A DNA stretch of 64,000 nt from NCBI GenBank assembly GCA_030762935.1, contig CM060900.1:385632132-385696131 (forward strand), given 5' to 3'. The position numbers and the translations under genes were made by a program. Below the pieces are notes generated by a model. The model did no database searches, was not told where the DNA came from, and worked only from the letters and a program-made list of their open reading frames with translations. Source of the DNA: Hymenopus coronatus. Its lineage: Eukaryota > Arthropoda > Insecta > Mantodea > Hymenopodidae. Below, piece after piece: positions 33,046 through 43,725 of this stretch. The stretch's first letter is position 1, and each line of letters begins with the position of its first letter.

Positions 33046-33198
33046 GGCTTCGTTTCGCAGAATCACACTTATAGTTATACAGGGTGTATATAAATGTATA
33101 TCGGGGTTTTAACTCTTTATACTATTTATTACATTCAACTTACAGTTATGAATGATATGTCAAAAGAAAAAGCAACTCAAACAGTTTTACCAATAAGC

Positions 33199-33843
33199 TT
33201 ATAAATGTTCAATGTGATTACCCTTTGTCACACGACACACATCAAGTCTATAGCCGAGTTCTTCCCAAACGTTGATATGTGTGTTTTCAGTAATTGTAGC
33301 AACAGCTGCTTCAATCCGGTTTCTTAATTCAGGGAGGTCAGCTGGTAGCGGAGGCACGTACACAAGATCCTTGATGAAGCCCCAAAGGTAAAAATCGCAT
33401 GGCGTTAGGTCAGGAGAACGTAGAGGCCATGCATAGCAAGCCCTGTCATTGGGGCCTTTGCGGCCTATCCAGCGCTCGGGTACAGTGACATTCAACCAAT
33501 TGCGTACTTCGTTATGCCATTGAGGTGGCGCACCATTCTGCTGGAAAATTAAGTTCTCTGGCTCATTTTCTTCCAACTGAGGGAAGAGCCATTGCTCTGG
33601 TGTATCAAGGTAAGAAGTGCTAGTTACAGTAGGTCCACCAAAAACGAAAGGCCCATACACTTTTCGCCGGGATACGGCACAAAAAACATTCACTTTAGGG
33701 GAATCTCGTTGCATTTGTACCATCTCGTGAGGATTTTCTGAGCCCCAGATGCGCACATTATGAGTGTTAACATGTCCACTAAGGTGAAAGCTCGATTCAT
33801 CACTGAAGACAACACGATCTACAAAATCGTCATGAAACAACAT
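33199..33843 (-). pseudogene. Mariner-superfamily transposase, catalytic domain
   Basis: Open frame of 214 residues. FSDESSFH (about residues 13-20) carries the first catalytic aspartate. WGSENPHE and KVNVFCAVS are conserved family blocks. FQQNGAPPQWH has Asn where the second catalytic Asp belongs, and RSPDLTPCDFYLWGFIKD holds the third Asp. Spacing between second and third positions is 46 residues, unlike the 34 of classical mariners. The C-terminus is VWEELGYRLDVCR..GNHIEHL, as in DUF4817-type transposases. The reading continues upstream past 33843 in the same frame until a TAG at about 33919. Loss of a catalytic residue plus stops make it inactive. Confidence 0.9.
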
Positions 33844-34244
33844 GTCGTTTGTGAATTTGGCACGTAATCCGTGGTCTGTCGGCTTTAGAGCCTGTAAATA
33901 TTGTAAACGGTAAGGACGTAGCTATAAGCGTTTTCTTATAACTTTCCAAATAGTCGACACAGGAACTTGTAATTCACGACTAGCCTTCCGGACTATTTCT
34001 TTGGGCTACGAGTGAATGACTTTCTCACTAGTTCAACAGTCTCTTCACTTACTCCTGGTCGTCCCGTGCTCTTCCCTTATCAAAAGCAGCCGGTATCTTC
34101 AAACTGATTATACCATCTACGAATGTTTTTATCACTAGGAGGGTCACAACCGAACTTACTAAGAAACACACGTTGCACAGTAACTACAGATTCTGTCTTT
34201 GCAAACTGCAAAACACAAAACGCTTTCTGTTTACTAGTCGCCAT
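33844..34244 (-). pseudogene. Mariner-superfamily transposase, N-terminal helix-turn-helix part
   Basis: The start is taken as the Met of MATSKQKAFCVLQF at 34244, because the family begins there; an upstream in-frame Met at 34265 adds seven residues. VQRVFLSKFGCDPPSDKNIR and RWYNQFEDTGC form the DUF4817-type DNA-binding domain. Two stops (TGA, TAA) follow directly after the TGCF at 34080. The second helix-turn-helix, KSTGRPGVSEETVELV then KASRELQVPVSTIWKV, continues with one frameshift at about 34010, and a TAG interrupts the segment before the catalytic domain. Confidence 0.8.
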
Positions 34245-34439
34245 CTTTGTTACTACCGCTGTCAAGCGGATTGCGGCAGAAACATTGCACGCACATGCGC
34301 ATTTGTGCCAACAAACAAAACTGTTTGAGTTGCTTTTTAATTTGACATATCATTTATAACTGTAAATTTAATGTAATAGATATTATAAAGAGTTAAAACC
34401 CCGATATTCATTTATACACACCCTGTATTTTAGTAACAG

Positions 34440-34520
34440 TAGACTTCATCTTACTACATACAAGTCTATATATGTATGCATGTATGCATATATGTATGCA
34501 TGCATGCATGTATGTATGTT
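34440..34520. repeat. ATGT/ATGC tetranucleotide low-complexity tract
   Basis: Interrupted TATGTATGCATG repeats just outside the mariner element. Confidence 0.8.
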
Positions 34521-35739
34521 TTATAGAATTCTACACAATGTCACCGATTTCGACCAAACTTGACACAGATAACTGTATAGCCAAGAATTAAAAATTCCTT
34601 CACGCTTCACAAGATTAATTATTTCATTTAAGGCCTGCAAAAACTCGCAAGACCATCTATATCATTCTCTGTGACTGTCGCAATAGCTGGCTGGAACTTT
34701 GTCCATATAAGACAAATTACCTACTTAGGCTTTCGCGAACAAAGTAACAGCGATTTACATGTTATTTCGGGTGTGCGTTCAGGTACTGCAATGTCGGCGG
34801 TTCCGGGGAGATGCGTAGTTTCTGGTGCTATGGTAAAATTTCTTACCTTGGACGCCAGAGTGAGTTGTCTAGCCTACTAGAGTTGCCCTTTTGGGATTAC
34901 TTTCTAATTATGTGCGTATTTGAAGTACAAATGATAAAGACTTCTATGCGTCTGTGTAAGCCAATCTACATAAGTCTCTGGGATCTCCTCAGGCCCCTTC
35001 ATCTTATTTCTGCCTCCTGGGGCATTTAGTGACAATAGATCCTTCATGGAGTCGCAGTGAAAAGTCGTCCCTCCCCGTTCCAATATAAATACTTATAAGC
35101 TCCTGCCAGGACGGCCTTCCATAGCTGAGCTTTCCTCCAGGCATTTCTCAGTTGCCTAACTGGCAAATGCTGGAGAAGTACCCTAACCTTAGTTCCGAAA
35201 CGTTTGCTTAAGAACGTTCTTTCCCCATTACCACTTAATTTTCTGTTTTATCACTTCCTGTGGTTCGCTGTATAATAAATACGAGTGATGAACATTACTA
35301 AAGGAACAAAATAAAAAACAACCAAAAAAAAATAAAGATAAAAGGATTCCCCTCACCCCAGTTCCCCTTGCTCTGCCATTCCTGCATCTTTCTCCTTCTT
35401 CCTTTAAAAATTATCTGTCATTCATCTTTATGGCATGCACATATCTTTAAATATTTGGAAAGCTTTCCAGAAACGGAAGGTCGGAAAAAACTTAAAACAT
35501 CTCTGATGGGCCAACAGGAACTTCTGTACTTCAATTAAGCATTGACTTTCCACTGAAAATAGTCTTGATGTTCCAGCCCCTTACCGGGTGTAAACAAAGT
35601 ACTACTCTGCAACAAAGCTCGGGAAGATTTCATTTTTGGAAAAAGCGATCCCAAGTAAAAACTTGGAAAGAACTTTTGGATGATGGAGTATGCAAAGCTT
35701 TTTTCTACTAATATGGAGCAGCATATTGAAATAGAGCAG
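34521..35739. other. No recognisable feature
   Basis: Mixed-composition DNA. Small frames at 34671-34880 and 34811-35029 lack motifs. Confidence 0.45.
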
Positions 35740-35880
35740 AATAACGACAAATATATGAACAACAGCAGCAGTAGCAACGACAACGATAACAACAATGATA
35801 ATAACAATAATAATTATAATAATAGTAATAATAACAAGAAGAAGAGGAAGAGAAAAAGAAAATGGAGAAGAGGAGGAAGA
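35740..35880. repeat. Low-complexity AAC/AAT/AAG trinucleotide tract
   Basis: Imperfect trinucleotide repeats. Frames across it (Asn/Ser-, Ile- or Tyr/Cys-rich) are artefacts of composition. Confidence 0.85.
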
Positions 35881-35904
35881 CATTGAAATCATAAAACAAG
35901 GACT

Positions 35905-36165
35905 TCACAGCTTGCCTCTATAATGTGCGGGTAGCACCTGTGCTTAGCTTCAGGATCAAGGTCGCGGGTTCACACCCTGCGGAAGGCCATGTGTGGATTC
36001 CTTTGGAAGGGAGGCTAAGCCAGCGGTATCGCGTCGTAAATTTTCGACACGTAAAAGAACCTCAAGAATGATAAAGGGGCCCGGGAGCACAAGTAAGTGG
36101 CCTTTTTAGCCAATTATAGCATGGAATGCTGAAAGCCACAACAGTTAAAACGGTTATAAACAAAA
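35905..36165 (+). repeat. SINE family S2, diverged copy
   Basis: The head is damaged (TGCGGGTAGCACCTGTGCTT), B box GCGGGTTCACACCC, CCTTTGGAAGGGAGG, GTAAAAGAACCTCAAG, and the end ACAGTTAAAACGGTTATAAA. Confidence 0.7.
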
Positions 36166-38329
36166 CTCAATTTGTATTTTTCACATTAAATAATGCAGTG
36201 GTTTAAAAAGGATTTTCCTGGGTTTTCCCTTATCCTTGGAAGACGAACATTGGGCAACTTGAAGCTCTGTGGACCCGGGAATCATTTCATCCATTTCATT
36301 TATTCATGGTCGCATATGACATATTAAATTAAGTGACGTACCTTTGACAATTTTGCCTTATATGGCCGATATTGACAAAGAACTGGTATAAAGAATCAAT
36401 TTCGCATGGTACTTGTTTTCAGACGTTGTGGCACCACATTCTGACAGTGCTGGGAAATACAATTAGGTTTTATAAAGCCTGAGTAGTGTTTTGATGAAAC
36501 GTGCTGTTTCAATTAATTTTATGTATCGTGTGACTTACCTCAGCGCGAAAATGTTTTCACACACCGCTCTCTCGTTATTTGTGGTCATTTCAAAGTGGTT
36601 ACACACTTCAGTGCAATTTCATTGGAGATCACTGCTGTACATAATGCGCAGCCACATTGAAACAAAATGTGTAACAAAACCTACCGTATGATACAAAATA
36701 TGGACTGCTGCTACATGGAAAGTATAAACTAGTTGCTACGGTGTGACCACATATTAACAGATGGGAGAAAAACAAATATTTTAACACTGATTATTCTCAG
36801 TCAAAAATCTTAGCGCCTTTCTGCCGGATTCATTGAGTATTGTCACTGGTCTTTGTAAATGCTACAATGAGACTTTCATAATACAAGGCTGTGGAAACAA
36901 AGGAAAGTGGTGCATCAGCTAAATCGCCTACATTCACAACTCAGTTAATGTTGCAAATTACATCAGTATCTTTCCCTTTTCGAATTATATCTTACTGTTT
37001 TATTAAAATAGCAAATAGAGTATTTCAATCATTGATCAACAGAAAAGATGGCAATAATCAGACTGGTTTTGATTTGCAGACATTACTCCCGGTATAGATC
37101 TCTGATTGTTTTTCTCAAACTGCGATATTTTAAATTTGGTGACTTCGGGGGTGAAAACACGTTGTTCTTCCTTGGGCTACAAGAAACGTAGTAATGACAA
37201 TGATAAATAATGTTGAATCCAATAATATTTTGACATACGCTAAGCTTAAAATTCATCCGTGCCCTGCTTCTTTGGTGCCTTTCTAGCACAACATTAAAGG
37301 CAACAACACCAATAAAGGTGTATAGTACAGAAATGCGAAGTATAAAAACATTGAGCTGCTAAAAAGCTATCGAAGCTTTATTTCAAAGTATTGTATACAT
37401 CTATTCCATACCACTAAGTATATAGAAAGCCGAAATAACGACGTCAGTTTATACAACGCCGATGGAGCTCTGTTAACATGTATATCTCTGAAGTATTCAA
37501 GTCTTTGTTAAAGTCATGCTTTTGATCTCAGAGATCATTTGAGAGTTACTAGCACTGCCATTATAGGTCTCGTCCTACAAAAGACAATGGTTATCACTGT
37601 ACTAGCAGACCTGAGATCGTAACCAATTTGGCCGAAGGCACCAATAATACGTGCATGTATGGCCATGCCTATCTCCGTTAAATTTAATATCATTGTTAGC
37701 CGTGTAAGAGCAAGTTGAATGCAATTCAAAGAGAGGTCACTCCCAGGTCACTGTAAGTATTTCCTGAGAGCATAACGCTAATTGGCTTCCTCCTCTACTG
37801 GCTGTCTTGAGCTCAGGGAAGTCCAAACGCCCCTTTTCGATTATGACTTACAAACAGTACATCAGTGCCGCGTTTGTGGATAGCTCAAGGCGGAAACTCT
37901 TATGTTGTTATAAACGTATTTTTCTTCTCTTGACATCACAAAGTTCCCGGAGGTACCTTATTTCATTGCAATATTTTTCTTCGTCAGTGATACATTTGTG
38001 TGTTTGAAAGAAACGCTGGGAACCATTTATTGATGTGTTTGGGTTTCCTGGTCGATTTTGCTGCAATTTCGTAGGGACTTATGTTTATCAGAATCATTAT
38101 GAGCAAAACAAATTGGGAAATCGTGACATGTCGAAGAACATGGAAAATTCGACCAAAACCATTAGTGTTCCGTCTAGGGGTTGCTTTGAGAAGGATCTCT
38201 AAAACTTCGTCTTCTTTTTCACTCTTAATTCTTATTTACGTTGCAAAGATCGCAATTTATGCTGCCATAAATATGATTATAGTGAGCATTTTAATAAAAT
38301 ATTGCTAAAATTATACAAGAAAACGTTTT
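36166..38329. other. AT-rich intergenic DNA
   Basis: About 2.1 kb with no gene, RNA or repeat recognised. Confidence 0.45.
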
Positions 38330-38795
38330 AATTGTTTTGTTAAAATGGATATTGTTGTTTTAAGCTTTTTTATGTAAGGATTGAAAGCAAAAGAGAAAGA
38401 AGTATGTGAACTATGTGGGAGCAAAGAAACCATATTACATTATTTATTTGAATATACAGAAATAGCAATTTGGTGAGACAATTTAGTGGAAAAAATGGGA
38501 CAAAACACATGTTATAAATACCAATGGGTAAAGAAAAACTAGAAATAGGATTGTGAAATTTCTTAGTAGGATAAAGGTCAAATGGATCGGGAAGGTAAAG
38601 GAAACAAGTAGTAGAAAATATTACAGTGAAGATAATGAATAGTGAAGTAGATTTAAGCCAAAAGGCCAGAGCCAGATAACCTTAGGTGATCATTCTGTTA
38701 ACGACAGCAACAAATTTGTACAAGTTTTGAGAGGATTGTATCTATAATTTAAGTTGCGTATGAAAATATGAATAAATTCATTCATTCGTTTATTC
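38330..38795 (+). mobile_element. LINE 3' end fragment with ATTC-type tail
   Basis: A decayed reading EKEVCELCGSKETILHYLFE resembles the C-terminal finger region (C-x2-C...H) seen as CPICEEEESWTHILARC in the LINE at 46.57-48.89 kb. The fragment ends in AATAAATTCATTCATTCGTT, like the tetranucleotide tails of LINE copies A and B. Stops are frequent. Probably a related, older family. Confidence 0.5.
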
Positions 38796-39024
38796 ATTTA
38801 ACATGTTTGTAGCCATACTAAATATCAGTAATAATTGTCGTTACCTTACCAAATTCGCCTATCTATCTGTGCTAAAGCAGTTGATTACCATTCACTCAAA
38901 TATATATCCCACATTGTATTCATGAACATTTTTAATTTAATAATAATTAAACCGAATTTTGGGCCAAATTCTCTTTTTTTTCTTTTTTGGAAGGAAAGGC
39001 CTTTGTTTTATTTTACTCAATCCG

Positions 39025-39145
39025 TACCTCACGAATCAAACCAATCCATCCCCTACAAACCAAACCAACTCATTCCTTACAAACCAAACCAATCCTTCCC
39101 TTACAAACCAAGCCAACACATCCCTCACAAACCAAAACTCATCAA
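39025..39145 (+). repeat. 24-bp minisatellite, 5 units, in frame
   Basis: Units of CAAACCAAACCAATCCTTCC plus 4 bases. In the frame 38835-39152 they encode an 8-residue repeat (KPNQSFPY-like) four to five times. The frame is otherwise without motifs, and a neighbouring frame repeats too. Confidence 0.8.
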
Positions 39146-39149
39146 TTAT

Positions 39150-40289
39150 TAAGTAAAATAAATAGTGAACATTTATAGTTCTGTATCTCTGTGCTATGAT
39201 CCTAATTTTAATGCCTTGATTACTGAACTTTAATTTGTTTGCTGTATTCGAATAAAATCCCTTTGTGGTGTAGATCTGGGATACTTATAACATTTTAATA
39301 ATCCTCTACACTCACATGTCCATTATGGCACACTGAAATATGCTTTCGCAAGTTTAGCGTAATTTTTGTACATATAATTGAACGCCCTATATACATTTTA
39401 TCAGCAAGCTCTTCAGTGCCTTGTCCTTATAGCTGGGTATATAAACAAAATTAAATAATATGCAACATTTGCAATTAAATACGTTTTGCACACCAATGTG
39501 TACTGCTACTTCATAGCACAAACGGGAAGAGTTAATTTTGAACACCTTTACATACTCCGTTTGTTACCTAAACAGCCTTGCCAAAGAAGAGATTATGATA
39601 TATGTTTGATGTGATCCCACGCGATCGACCAACAAAAGAAGACCAAGCCAACTCCTCAAGTATTTGCGTTGTCAGTTTTGAACTTCAGCAAAATAAGAAG
39701 AAAATGAATATATACTAAGAAATCACATCGGCAGATAAGAACGGTGGAACTGTTCTACCATAAATGTATCAACTGCTGGAAACTATTGCCCCAAAGATTC
39801 CTATCTCTTTTGATTGTGGAGTGAGATAATGTTAAGAGTAACATCAGTGGTGCCCAACCTGTTCACTTCTGAGCTAATGACGTTATCTTATTGCTTTAGA
39901 ACACCTCGTTCGTTTTGTGCACGACAGGAAGTACTGCCCTCCCGCTCTGCTCTATACAATGGCATGTTCCAAAGTAACCAAACATACCTTATTCCAAAAA
40001 GAATGACAGGAGGAATATGGTTTTGTTCAAGAAGAAGATACGGTGATAGTTCATATTGGCAAACTACTTCTCGTGGGGTTTTTGGTATTATATGAAATAC
40101 CCTCTGAAAAATATCATCAGACTGATCAGGTCAGCAATAATCAGTAACATCACACTGACTGTTATAGCTTTAATTAGAATAAATCAGCTAACTTGGGAAT
40201 TGATTGCGAAATTAATACATTTCCCTTGCACGGAAAACCAGATTAAAGAAACTGAAACATATAGAGCAACGACTTTTGACGATTTTCGA
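39150..40289. other. No recognisable feature
   Basis: A 93-residue + frame at 39814-40095 has no family motif I recognise. The rest is AT-rich. Confidence 0.4.
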
Positions 40290-40690
40290 TCTCAAAATGG
40301 TCGTAAGTTTCTTATACAATTCCTCACAACATTACAAAGGATCTGAAGTGTTTTAATCAAGGAAAGTTCATAGAAGCTTATTTAATTATAACGCCTGAGG
40401 AAGTGTGTCCCAATTTAGCGCATACTTTTAAATCAGTAAGCTTATCTTGAAATATCATAAATAGAAGCATGGAAGAATTGGGTTGTGATATATAGATACG
40501 CCTACGGGACAAAATAAAAACGTTAATAGCTTTTCTCTAGCATTCGCTGAAAGCACGGACATAACTGGTCATAGGTAAAACTTACTGAGGTCACCACCAC
40601 TGTTACAGAGCAGCATTGGAGAGTTTTCTGGCTGCCACTCAATGAACATTTTACTGATAGAACTGCTAAAACTGCTTTACGTAATTTAGA
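40290..40690 (+). pseudogene. hAT / GTF2I-repeat-like transposase relic
   Basis: Reading YTIPHNITKDLKCFNQGKF then IEAYLIITPEEVCPN then FKSVSLS, stop, NIINRSMEELGCDI, stop, RLRDKIKTLIAF, then after a frameshift FSLAFAESTDIT. This follows domesticated and transposon-encoded hAT proteins of the ZBED/GTF2IRD2 type, where the block reads FSLALDESTDIT; the family Asp in LDES is Glu or shifted here. At least two stops and a frameshift. The C-terminal dimerisation region and terminal repeats were not found. Confidence 0.6.
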
Positions 40691-41696
40691 AAACGCCAAA
40701 TCACATGTAAGCTATTAATACTGTTTTGTTAAAATCTTCTGTTGTGATAAATTATTTGCCTTTGATCTTATGGGGGCATTGTTCGATGTAGCTTTAATAC
40801 ACAACTACTTGTTTATTTCTTGTGAAAACTACCTCAACATTAAAAGTCATAAACTTTAAATTTTGTTGTTCATATTATTTTAAAACTAATAATCCCGTGA
40901 AAGTCTGCATTCCATTTTAACAAAGTCATACTGGATGTGCCAGATATAGAAAAATGTTTGTAATTTCAGTCACCCTTGTTTTATGGACATAAATGGAAAT
41001 GAATACGCGCGAATTAAGTGTGCACAATGTTATATAGTGTATTAATGAGGTGTTTATGTAACAGTTACCACAGTATTTATTTCCCTATACACAAATAACA
41101 TGCTACCCTTACTGGTGCAAATCACAGCTACTGGGCCCCTCATTCAACTGTCTTTTTTAATACGTGAGGAGGAAAGTAGTACATAAAAGAAATATGACTT
41201 TTGTTTATTAACTTAACATTTCTTCCCCAGGTGTCAGCTTCTAACAGTCGTCTGTAAAACTACCTTTTTAAAGACTGCTGTATCTTGAGAGTTTTTGGAT
41301 TTATTTTATACAGCTTTAGCCCATTTACCTTACTCATCTGGCATGGAGTGCTGAAATGCGTTTAAGTATGAAAAGTTACACAAGCTTCTAAGTACGTATG
41401 TGTCATATTTCACATATTAAATTAATAATCTATGATTAACTGACACATTTGAGGTGTAAGACAATAACTTATAAGATGCAAACTCTGTGGTGTTTATACA
41501 GCTACAAGAGCTTGAAATTCTGTCCTCAGACCTTTAGGGTTCAATTACCATACCATCACAGTGTATTCCCAATATTGACCTCATATTGCATTAAAATACA
41601 CTACAATTTTATACTACATAATGGAATCGACCCGTACAAAATGGCGTCTTCTGTACAGATAACGGCTCGATTTCATTCGTAAGAAGTCAGTTTAAA
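40691..41696. other. No recognisable feature
   Basis: AT-rich. Small frame at 41449-41682 lacks motifs. Confidence 0.45.
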
Positions 41697-41740
41697 TCTC
41701 TCTCTCTCGCTCTCTCTCTCCCTCTCTCTCTCTCTCTCCA
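41697..41740. repeat. (TC)n microsatellite
   Basis: Interrupted CT dinucleotide run. Confidence 0.9.
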
Positions 41741-41829
41741 GTATAAAATCTACTTCCACGGTGCCGCAGAAGTTCTTTAATATGCCAGTAAAATTACTGA
41801 TATAGGGCTATCCCTTTTAAGCACAATAA

Positions 41830-41912
41830 AACAATCGGTCTGGGCCGGATTTGAACACCCGACGTCGGGATCAGAAGGCCAGAGTTTAACCAACTGAGTC
41901 ACACAGACCGAC
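41830..41912 (-). repeat. tRNA-like sequence with perfect acceptor stem
   Basis: On the minus strand the sequence starts CGGTCTG and ends CAGACCG, a perfect 7-bp acceptor stem. It has ACTCAGTTGGTTAAAC (A box) and GGTGTTCAAATCC (B box). The T stem and anticodon stem do not pair properly, so it is more likely a tRNA pseudogene or SINE head than a working tRNA. The anticodon loop would be CTTCTGA (TCT, arginine-type) if real. Confidence 0.55.
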
Positions 41913-42450
41913 GAGTGGTTATATGGCAATATTAGTAACACTGTGCAGCTTTTCAACTGAAACGTTAAAATATTCTCGAACATGGGCATTAATTACATAC
42001 GGGAAGTTTTACGTTTATTCCTGAGAAAAGAAATAAAACTGCATTAAAGCTAACTCCACTCCGCCACCACCAAATTTGAACATCAAAACGGCGTATGTTT
42101 CATACTATTCGTTGACAGTCTGGAAAGCGGCATCCGTAAATACTTCCATTAGAACAAATGGGCGACGAGAGTGCATGGTTCTGCTCAACAACGTTCAACA
42201 CCAGGTTTTAATCCTTTAGCACAGCTCGTTGTTCAGATTTTTCGTAATTTCCCTGAGAACCAAATGTGGACCCGTCCACGTGGCGCCGACGGTTCGCACT
42301 ACAATACAACCATTACCCTAAGTATAATATTTGTGTCGGTGCTCTAGTATATATTCCCCCTTAAGTTGATCCACGCCGAAAGAAAATCCAGGTGACTAGT
42401 GCCTCCTTATAATGTAGCATTCCGCCATTCGCGCCAGAAGTACTGTTATA
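41913..42450. other. No recognisable feature
   Basis: No signals recognised between the tRNA-like sequence and the second mariner. Confidence 0.45.
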
Positions 42451-42576
42451 CGAGGGCGAAGGGCGGATCGAAAATAACCCACAATTTGTTTTACAAAAAA
42501 AGTTTAATAGTTAAAAAAACGAACTCGGAAATGAGCTTACATCTTTACCTACTTTTCCACATGGTCACCAACGTTT

Positions 42577-42969
42577 TCAACACATTTGTCCCATCGTGAT
42601 ACAAGTTTCAGTATACCCTATTCGTAGAAGTCCGTTTCCCTGAAGTATGGCTATGTGGACTGCTGATTTCACTTCCGCATCTGTTGCAAAGCGTTGGCTG
42701 GCCAGGAATTTCTTAATTGGACCAATCAGATGAAAGTTCGACGGTACAAGATCCGGACTGTATGGTGGATACTGGAGCACCTCCCAACCAAAGTTAGTGA
42801 TTTTCTGACGAACAGCAGCAACATAGGGGCGAGCATTGTCATGAAGAATTTTGACAGCGTCAGCATTAATATTGTGGCGTTTGTCACGAAGGGCACGACG
42901 CAACTTCACCAAAGTTCTAATGTAGGTTGCAGCATTCACAGTGGTCGCGTGTTCAGCAAAGTACATCAA
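42577..42969 (-). pseudogene. Mariner transposase, C-terminal catalytic part
   Basis: 130-residue open frame. ILHDNARPYVAAV holds the second catalytic aspartate. FGWEVLQYPPYSPDLVPSNF includes the mariner signature YSPDLAPSDY, but the third catalytic Asp is Asn (PSN). FHLIGPIKKFLASQRFATD follows as in the family. The C-terminus is frameshifted, with CITMGQMC matching the usual W.KC.. ending in altered form. With the first Asp also altered upstream, the enzyme is dead. Confidence 0.9.
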
Positions 42970-43587
42970 TAAAACTCCATGTATAACTCAGAACACTTTC
43001 TCAAGTACTTTCCTGGCAGATTGAGTCACTTTGAATGATTCTTTACTGGGTAACTGGCATGTTTCCAATATATACTTCCCTTATTTGTTTCGGGCGTGTA
43101 GAAATATGCCCAGAGACGATTTCTTTCAGAATGTGATCCAAGCTTGTCATCATTTCCTGGTCCTTGTGGTTGTCTGTCAGATTCTTGGGCACCCAGCGAG
43201 CACTAACTTTACGAAATTTCAACGTGTCATGAACAATTTCGCGCACTGCACCATAGGAAATGTTGAACTGTTGCGGTAAGGCTCGGAGTTGCACACGCCG
43301 GTCGTTCAAAATTGCCGCCTCAATACCTCTAATATTCTGCGGGCTTGCAGCTGTTACCAGCCTCCCGGAACGTGGCGAATCACTAAGATTCACACGACCC
43401 TCTTGGAAGAATGCACACCACCTGTAAACATTAATACGATCCATAAAATAATTCCCATACATGCCACGCATACCCTTTGAATTTCACTCTGTTTATGCCC
43501 TTTGGCCCACAAATGTCGAACCACACCTCTCTGCTCTTCACACATGGACGACAGAAGCATTTGCTCCATTTCTGTTGCGTAGTTCAC
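42970..43587 (-). pseudogene. Mariner transposase, N-terminal DNA-binding part
   Basis: Two overlapping frames. Near 43540 EEQRGVVRHLWAKGHKQSEI starts the first helix-turn-helix. After a frameshift near 43450, DRINVYRWCAFFQEGRVNLS, DSPRSGRLVTAA and ALPQQFNISYGAVREIVHD give the second, ending KDQEMM.SLDHIL. The first catalytic motif, expected as GDETW, reads RNRLWA in the shifted frame at about 43115, so its Asp is lost. The rest of the middle domain, up to the catalytic frame at 42969, survives only as frameshifted fragments. Confidence 0.85.
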
Positions 43588-43725
43588 GCTTCTCTTGCTA
43601 GAGCTGCACTTGAAACAAAAAAGACTCCCTGTAGCGAAAACTTCAAGCTATTGTGTGGATTTTCATAATTCCAGCTGCAATACTAAGGTAGACAAAAGTA
43701 TCGTTTGTTACTTCTAGATCCGCCC

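Larger units (their letters stand above)
33078..34427 (-). mobile_element. IS630/Tc1/mariner-superfamily transposon, nearly complete, with 110-bp terminal inverted repeats
   Basis: Terminal inverted repeats run from 33079 to 33188 and from 34317 to 34426. They begin ACAGGGTGT and share ATATCGGGGTTTTAACTC and AAAAAGCAACTCAAACAG with few differences. The element is 1.35 kb with one transposase on the minus strand. A TA target duplication is seen on the left (33076-33077), but the base pair after the right end is TT, so the duplication is imperfect or has mutated. The inverted repeats are long for a mariner. Confidence 0.9.
42451..43725 (-). mobile_element. Mariner element, second family, decayed
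   Basis: The left end has TA at 42449-42450 followed by CGAGGGCG and GGGCGGATCGAAAATAAC. The right end shows the inverse of GGGCGGATCTAGAAGTAAC at about 43707-43725, so the terminal repeats are about 20-30 bp and diverged; the outer bases of the right end are not recognised. One transposase lies between them on the minus strand. A different family from the element at 33 kb. Confidence 0.8.

Noticed and set aside
32837..33112. 91-residue Tyr-rich frame
   Set aside because: Produced by the (ATT)n microsatellite.
35535..35908. Several overlapping frames rich in Ser/Leu, Ile/Val or Tyr/Cys
   Set aside because: All cross one trinucleotide low-complexity tract; composition explains them.
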